Below are positions 60,955-64,000 of a stretch of 64,000 nucleotides of DNA, piece after piece (position 1 is the stretch's first letter; each line of letters begins with the position of its first letter). Below the pieces are notes generated by a model. That model was not told the DNA's origin and did no database searches. It saw only the letters and a program-made list of their open reading frames with translations. Source of the DNA: Natrinema amylolyticum. Lineage in GTDB: Archaea; Halobacteriota; Halobacteria; Halobacteriales; Natrialbaceae. The stretch covers positions 620,001-684,000 of the forward strand of contig NZ_JAIWPJ010000002.1 of the NCBI RefSeq assembly GCF_020515625.1. The letters are read 5' to 3'. Both the position numbers and the translations under genes were made by a program.

Positions 60955-61383
60955 TTACTTCAGTCGCTCCTGTAGGAAAGAGGGATGGGCCGCGGTGACG
61001 CCGTCGATCTCGAGTAGTTCTTCGGAGATAATTTCGCCGAGCGCGTCGCCGTCTTCGGCGCGTACTTCGGCCATCAGCATGTGGTCGCCGCTGGAACTGT
61101 ATAGCGCTTCGACTTCCTCGAGGTTCTTGATCGCCTGCGTCGCCTCGACGTAGCGTTCGCTCGCGACGTCGAGTCCGACCAGTGCGATGGTCTTGCTCGA
61201 GAGTTTCTTCGGGTCGATGTCGGCCGAGTAACCGACGATGACGCCCTCCTCCTCGAGTTGGTTGATATACTTTCGTACGGTCGGTTTCGAGACGTTCGCC
61301 CGATCGGCGATCTCGGCGTAGGACGCTTGGGCGTCCTCCTCGAGAACTTCGAGGATACGATCTTCCGTCGCCTGAGTGCTCAT
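60955..61383 (-). CDS. Lrp/AsnC-family transcriptional regulator
   Basis: A 142-aa regulator with N-terminal helix-turn-helix (ASYAEIADRANVSKPTVRKY, about 20-40) and C-terminal RAM/ligand domain (ETTV-like strand KTIALVGLDVASERYV; SGDHMLMAEV). It binds amino acids or related effectors and controls metabolism. Two GTATAC-containing sites lie in its own promoter (61385-61433), suggesting autoregulation. Confidence 0.93.
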   Translation of the reverse strand: MSTQATEDRILEVLEEDAQASYAEIADRANVSKPTVRKYINQLEEEGVIVGYSADIDPKKLSSKTIALVGLDVASERYVEATQAIKNLEEVEALYSSSGDHMLMAEVRAEDGDALGEIISEELLEIDGVTAAHPSFLQERLK

Positions 61384-61384
61384 G

Positions 61385-61433
61385 CGTATACGTTTTGCTC
61401 CGGCGGAAAAATATCTTTTGTATACGAAAACGA
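61385..61433 (-). promoter_or_regulatory. Promoter with two GTATACG sites for the Lrp gene
   Basis: CGTATACG palindrome at 61385-61392 followed by TTTTG, and GTATACGAAAACG at about 61421-61433. An AT-rich run (GGAAAAATATC, about 61406-61416) between them can hold the TATA of this minus-strand gene. Paired sites in the regulator's own promoter are typical of Lrp feedback control. Confidence 0.5.
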
Positions 61434-61536
61434 CGGATATCCGAACGGAAGACGGCGTACGGACGGTCGTGAGGGCGGACGGTCGGATCGGTAATCGGCG
61501 GACTTATTCGCCCGCTGGGCGCAGGGCCGATACGGA

Positions 61537-61851
61537 ATGGTCGATCCGAATCTCGTCAGCGGCGCCGTCTGGGTCCTCTGCGGGCTCGCGATTCTGGGTC
61601 TCGGCTCGCTCATCGCCTTTCGGGGCCGGGTCGAGCTGCACGCGAACTACGACGAGTCGGTCGACCCGGCACACGTATCCCGGTGGGCGGGCGGGACGGC
61701 CCTGCTGATGGGAGCGCTCGTCGTGGCCTACGGCGTTCGCGAGATCCGGTACGGGTTTCAGCCCCGCTTGCTCGCCGGACTGGTCGTCGCCCTGCTCGTC
61801 CTCAGTTACCTCTCGAAGCTGTTCGCCGGCGGGTTCGGGGCCGGCGAGTAA
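61537..61851 (+). CDS. DUF3784-like small membrane protein
   Basis: A 104-aa protein with three hydrophobic helices (about 7-27, 51-69 and 76-96) and a hydrophilic loop (RVELHANYDESVDPAHVSRW) of the DUF3784 type. Its function is unknown. It is divergent from the Lrp gene and followed 95 bp later by a lipoprotein gene. Confidence 0.75.
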   Translation: MVDPNLVSGAVWVLCGLAILGLGSLIAFRGRVELHANYDESVDPAHVSRWAGGTALLMGALVVAYGVREIRYGFQPRLLAGLVVALLVLSYLSKLFAGGFGAGE

Positions 61852-61946
61852 TCGATCGGCGCGTCTCCGTTCGGTCCCACCCGATAGCCGAAGCGATATC
61901 GGCCGGACCGACGAGTTAATAACGGTATACGAGTTACGTGACTAAC

Positions 61947-63119
61947 ATGTTGGCCAGCGATACCGTTCCCTCCCTTGCCCTCCCCGCCCTGGCGCTGGCG
62001 CTCCTCTTACTGATGGCGGGGTGTGTCACGCTGCCGAATAGCGGCCCCACGCTGTCGGACCTCGAGCGAGAGATCACCGCGGCCGAGCCGCCCGACGAAA
62101 TCTCTGCGACGGTCGAGGATCGTCGGACGGTCGACGGCGAGACGACCCGGTACACCGAAACCGTCTGGCTCCGAGCCGACGGCGCGAGCCGGGTCGAAAC
62201 CAGTCCCACCGACCGCGACGCCGGCACCGTCATCGTCGACGACGGCGATCGACGCTGGCACTACGACGCTGCCCACGACTGGGCGACGCGTCTCGAGACC
62301 GACCCGGACGCAACGCCGTATCTCGAGGGGCTGTACGCACAGCAGGCACGGTATTTCGAGGCCTACGAGATCGCGGCGGTCGAAGAGGCGACCGTCGACG
62401 GCCGAGTGACCTACCACGTCACGTTCGATCCGCCGGCCAACGAGACTATCGAGCGGTCGATCAGCGTCCTGATCGAGGACACCGAGTACGTCGTTCCGCT
62501 GGCGACCAGCGAGCGCGAAGCCGCCGACCGCAGCGCCGACCGCATCGAGGTCTGGTACGATCAGGAGACGCTGTTCCCGGTCAAACAGGCTATCGAGGGC
62601 GACGGCGTGACGCTCGAGCGGACCTACCGAAACGTCTCGGTCGACGGTGAGATCGACGACGAGCGCTTCGCGTTCGACCCAGCGACGGACGGGAACGGAA
62701 CCGACGTCGAGAGCGTTACACTGCCGTCGATCGACTCGTACGAGAGCGTCGAGGCAGCCGATGAGAGCGTGCCGTTCGCGGTCGCCGAACCGCCGGCCGA
62801 CGCGGTGCCCGAGTCGGTCGAACGCGACTCGATCACGAGGTACGAGTTCCCCGACGAAAACCGAACGCAGGTGTCGATCCGGTATCGGACGCCGACCGAC
62901 GAGACGGTCTCGGTCACGACGAGCGACGGGCCGCGGCGGTTCGCGACCGGCGGCGACGCGGTCGCGGTCGGAAACACGACGGGGACCATCGCCGAGACCG
63001 ACGAGGGGACGGAACTGCAGTGGTCGTGTGGGGACCGCTACTATTCGGTGTTCGCCGGGCACGCCCTCGACGACGGGACCGCACTGCGAATCGGCGAATC
63101 GCTCTCGACAGGCTGTTAA
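61947..63119 (+). CDS. LolA-like surface lipoprotein (I)
   Basis: A 390-aa exported lipoprotein. The signal is hydrophobic (LALPALALALLLLMAGC, Cys26). The body has an all-beta LolA/RseB-type sheet (WLRADGASRVETSPT, YHVTFDPPANE, EVWYDQETLFPVKQAIEGDG). It lies at the outer face of the membrane; it may bind lipids, but this is inferred. The ATG at 61947 has a TATA-like GTTAATA 27 nt upstream; an in-frame GTG at 61938 is less well placed. A paralogue follows directly. Confidence 0.8.
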   Translation: MLASDTVPSLALPALALALLLLMAGCVTLPNSGPTLSDLEREITAAEPPDEISATVEDRRTVDGETTRYTETVWLRADGASRVETSPTDRDAGTVIVDDGDRRWHYDAAHDWATRLETDPDATPYLEGLYAQQARYFEAYEIAAVEEATVDGRVTYHVTFDPPANETIERSISVLIEDTEYVVPLATSEREAADRSADRIEVWYDQETLFPVKQAIEGDGVTLERTYRNVSVDGEIDDERFAFDPATDGNGTDVESVTLPSIDSYESVEAADESVPFAVAEPPADAVPESVERDSITRYEFPDENRTQVSIRYRTPTDETVSVTTSDGPRRFATGGDAVAVGNTTGTIAETDEGTELQWSCGDRYYSVFAGHALDDGTALRIGESLSTGC

Positions 63120-63140
63120 TGCCGTCCGGAACCCGACACA

Positions 63141-63150
63141 ATAATACATA
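63141..63150 (+). promoter_or_regulatory. TATA box of the second lipoprotein gene
   Basis: ATAATACATA, centred 27 nt before the ATG at 63172, giving a leaderless mRNA and showing the two lipoprotein genes have separate promoters. Confidence 0.55.
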
Positions 63151-63171
63151 CCGGTGAGAGACACTCGAAAG

Positions 63172-64000
63172 ATGACACGACTGGGTCCGGCGCTGGGGCT
63201 CGCCGTCCTCGTCGTTCTGGCGGCGGGCTGTGTCACGCTTCCGGGCGGCGAGCGCGGTTCGACGCCGACCGCGGCGGAACTCGAAGCGCAGATCGACGAC
63301 GTCGACCCGCCGAGCGCTGCCACTGCGACGCTGGTGTCCGAGCGCGGTGATACCGTCGCGTACACCGAGGAGATGTGGCTGCGAGACGACGGTGCCACCA
63401 GGACGGAAACGACCGACGGTCGGTTCCGCAACGTCAACGACGGCGAGTGGGCCTGGTTCTACGACGTCGGTGCCGACCGAGTGACGGTGATCGACGCGAA
63501 CCGAACGCCGGACAGTCACTTCGCGTATCTCTACGACACGCAACGGACGTACTTCGACGAACTGGACGTCACCGCCATCGAGGAGGCGACGATCGACGGC
63601 CGTGAGACCTACCACGTCACGTTCGAGCCCCCTCGAGACGAGACCGTCGATACCGACATCACCGTCCTCGTCGGTGACACGGAGTTCGTGATTCCGCTCG
63701 AGACGAGCGAGACCGACGAATCCGCTGCTCCCGTCGCGGACCGGGTCGACGTCTGGATGGATCAGGAGACGCTGTTCCCGGTCAAACAGGAACTCGAGGG
63801 CGAGGGGATCGACCGAACGTGGACCTACACGGACCTCTCGTTCGGTGACGATATCGACGACGACCGCTTCGCGTTCGAACCTCCCGAAGACGCCGTCGTC
63901 GTCCAGAACGTGCATCCGTACGGCCGCTCGGTCGATTCGATCGCCGCCGCCGAGTCCGAGACGAACCTCACGGTCACCGAGCCGGCCCACCTCCCCGCGG
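63172..64000 (+). CDS. LolA-like surface lipoprotein (II), 3' end outside window
   Basis: At least 276 codons of a lipoprotein, open at the window edge. Signal peptide MTRLGPALGLAVLVVLAAGC has its lipobox Cys at 20. It is a paralogue of the preceding gene: WLRDDGATRTETTD, YHVTFEPPRDE and VDVWMDQETLFPVKQELEGE align in order. The tandem copy with its own TATA suggests duplication and divergence. Role unknown. Confidence 0.8.
   Translation, partial: MTRLGPALGLAVLVVLAAGCVTLPGGERGSTPTAAELEAQIDDVDPPSAATATLVSERGDTVAYTEEMWLRDDGATRTETTDGRFRNVNDGEWAWFYDVGADRVTVIDANRTPDSHFAYLYDTQRTYFDELDVTAIEEATIDGRETYHVTFEPPRDETVDTDITVLVGDTEFVIPLETSETDESAAPVADRVDVWMDQETLFPVKQELEGEGIDRTWTYTDLSFGDDIDDDRFAFEPPEDAVVVQNVHPYGRSVDSIAAAESETNLTVTEPAHLPA

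Overview
The window is chromosomal DNA from a haloarchaeon, most likely a Natrialbaceae-type genus such as Haloterrigena, Natrinema or Natronorubrum. The basis is high GC with a G/C-rich third codon position, strongly acidic proteins, Tat-type lipoproteins, many TATA boxes about 27 nt before the start codon (leaderless mRNAs), an Orc1/Cdc6 gene beside origin boxes, archaeosine-precursor genes and methylaspartate-cycle enzymes. Genes are dense on both strands. I see no rRNA, tRNA, insertion sequence, prophage or CRISPR array.

Region 1 (1-8 kb) is central carbon metabolism around a candidate replication origin. It holds a partial mesaconyl-CoA hydratase, an aldehyde dehydrogenase, orc1/cdc6 flanked by origin-recognition-box-like repeats and two short tandem arrays, an HD hydrolase, a CitE-type lyase and glutamate dehydrogenase. 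Region 2 (8-24 kb) is mostly housekeeping: acyl-CoA dehydrogenase, a membrane protein, a kinase-like protein, a second aldehyde dehydrogenase, a GlmU-like nucleotidyltransferase, nitrilase, a PhoU-like regulator, an ATP-NAD kinase-like protein, a CinA-like protein and several small haloarchaeal proteins.

Region 3 (24-34 kb) has the queD-queE-queC operon, a free-standing domain resembling the glutamyl-tRNA reductase C-terminus, and a protein with four tandem DUF2249 domains behind a CGAA-N4-TTCG box. These are followed by oxidoreductases, a VOC dioxygenase and a BKACE enzyme. Region 4 (34-41 kb) groups pterin-metal genes: mobA, a formate dehydrogenase-type molybdoenzyme and a tungsten-type aldehyde:ferredoxin oxidoreductase.

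Region 5 (41.6-46.5 kb) is an ABC importer split into two convergent half-operons. Its regulator is a fusion of a winged helix with a solute-binding-protein domain. Region 6 (46.7-55.4 kb) has an unknown protein, a quinoprotein dehydrogenase with a lanthanide-type active site but no visible signal peptide, and a Tat-exported cupredoxin with dense N-glycosylation sequons. Two cation exchangers, a GlcG/HbpS-like protein and a formaldehyde dehydrogenase-type enzyme follow. Regions 5 and 6 are the most unusual part of the window. Region 7 (55.4-64 kb) has small zinc proteins, a CobW GTPase, regulators, a DMT transporter, a NosL lipoprotein, an Lrp regulator and two tandem LolA-like lipoproteins, the last cut by the window end.
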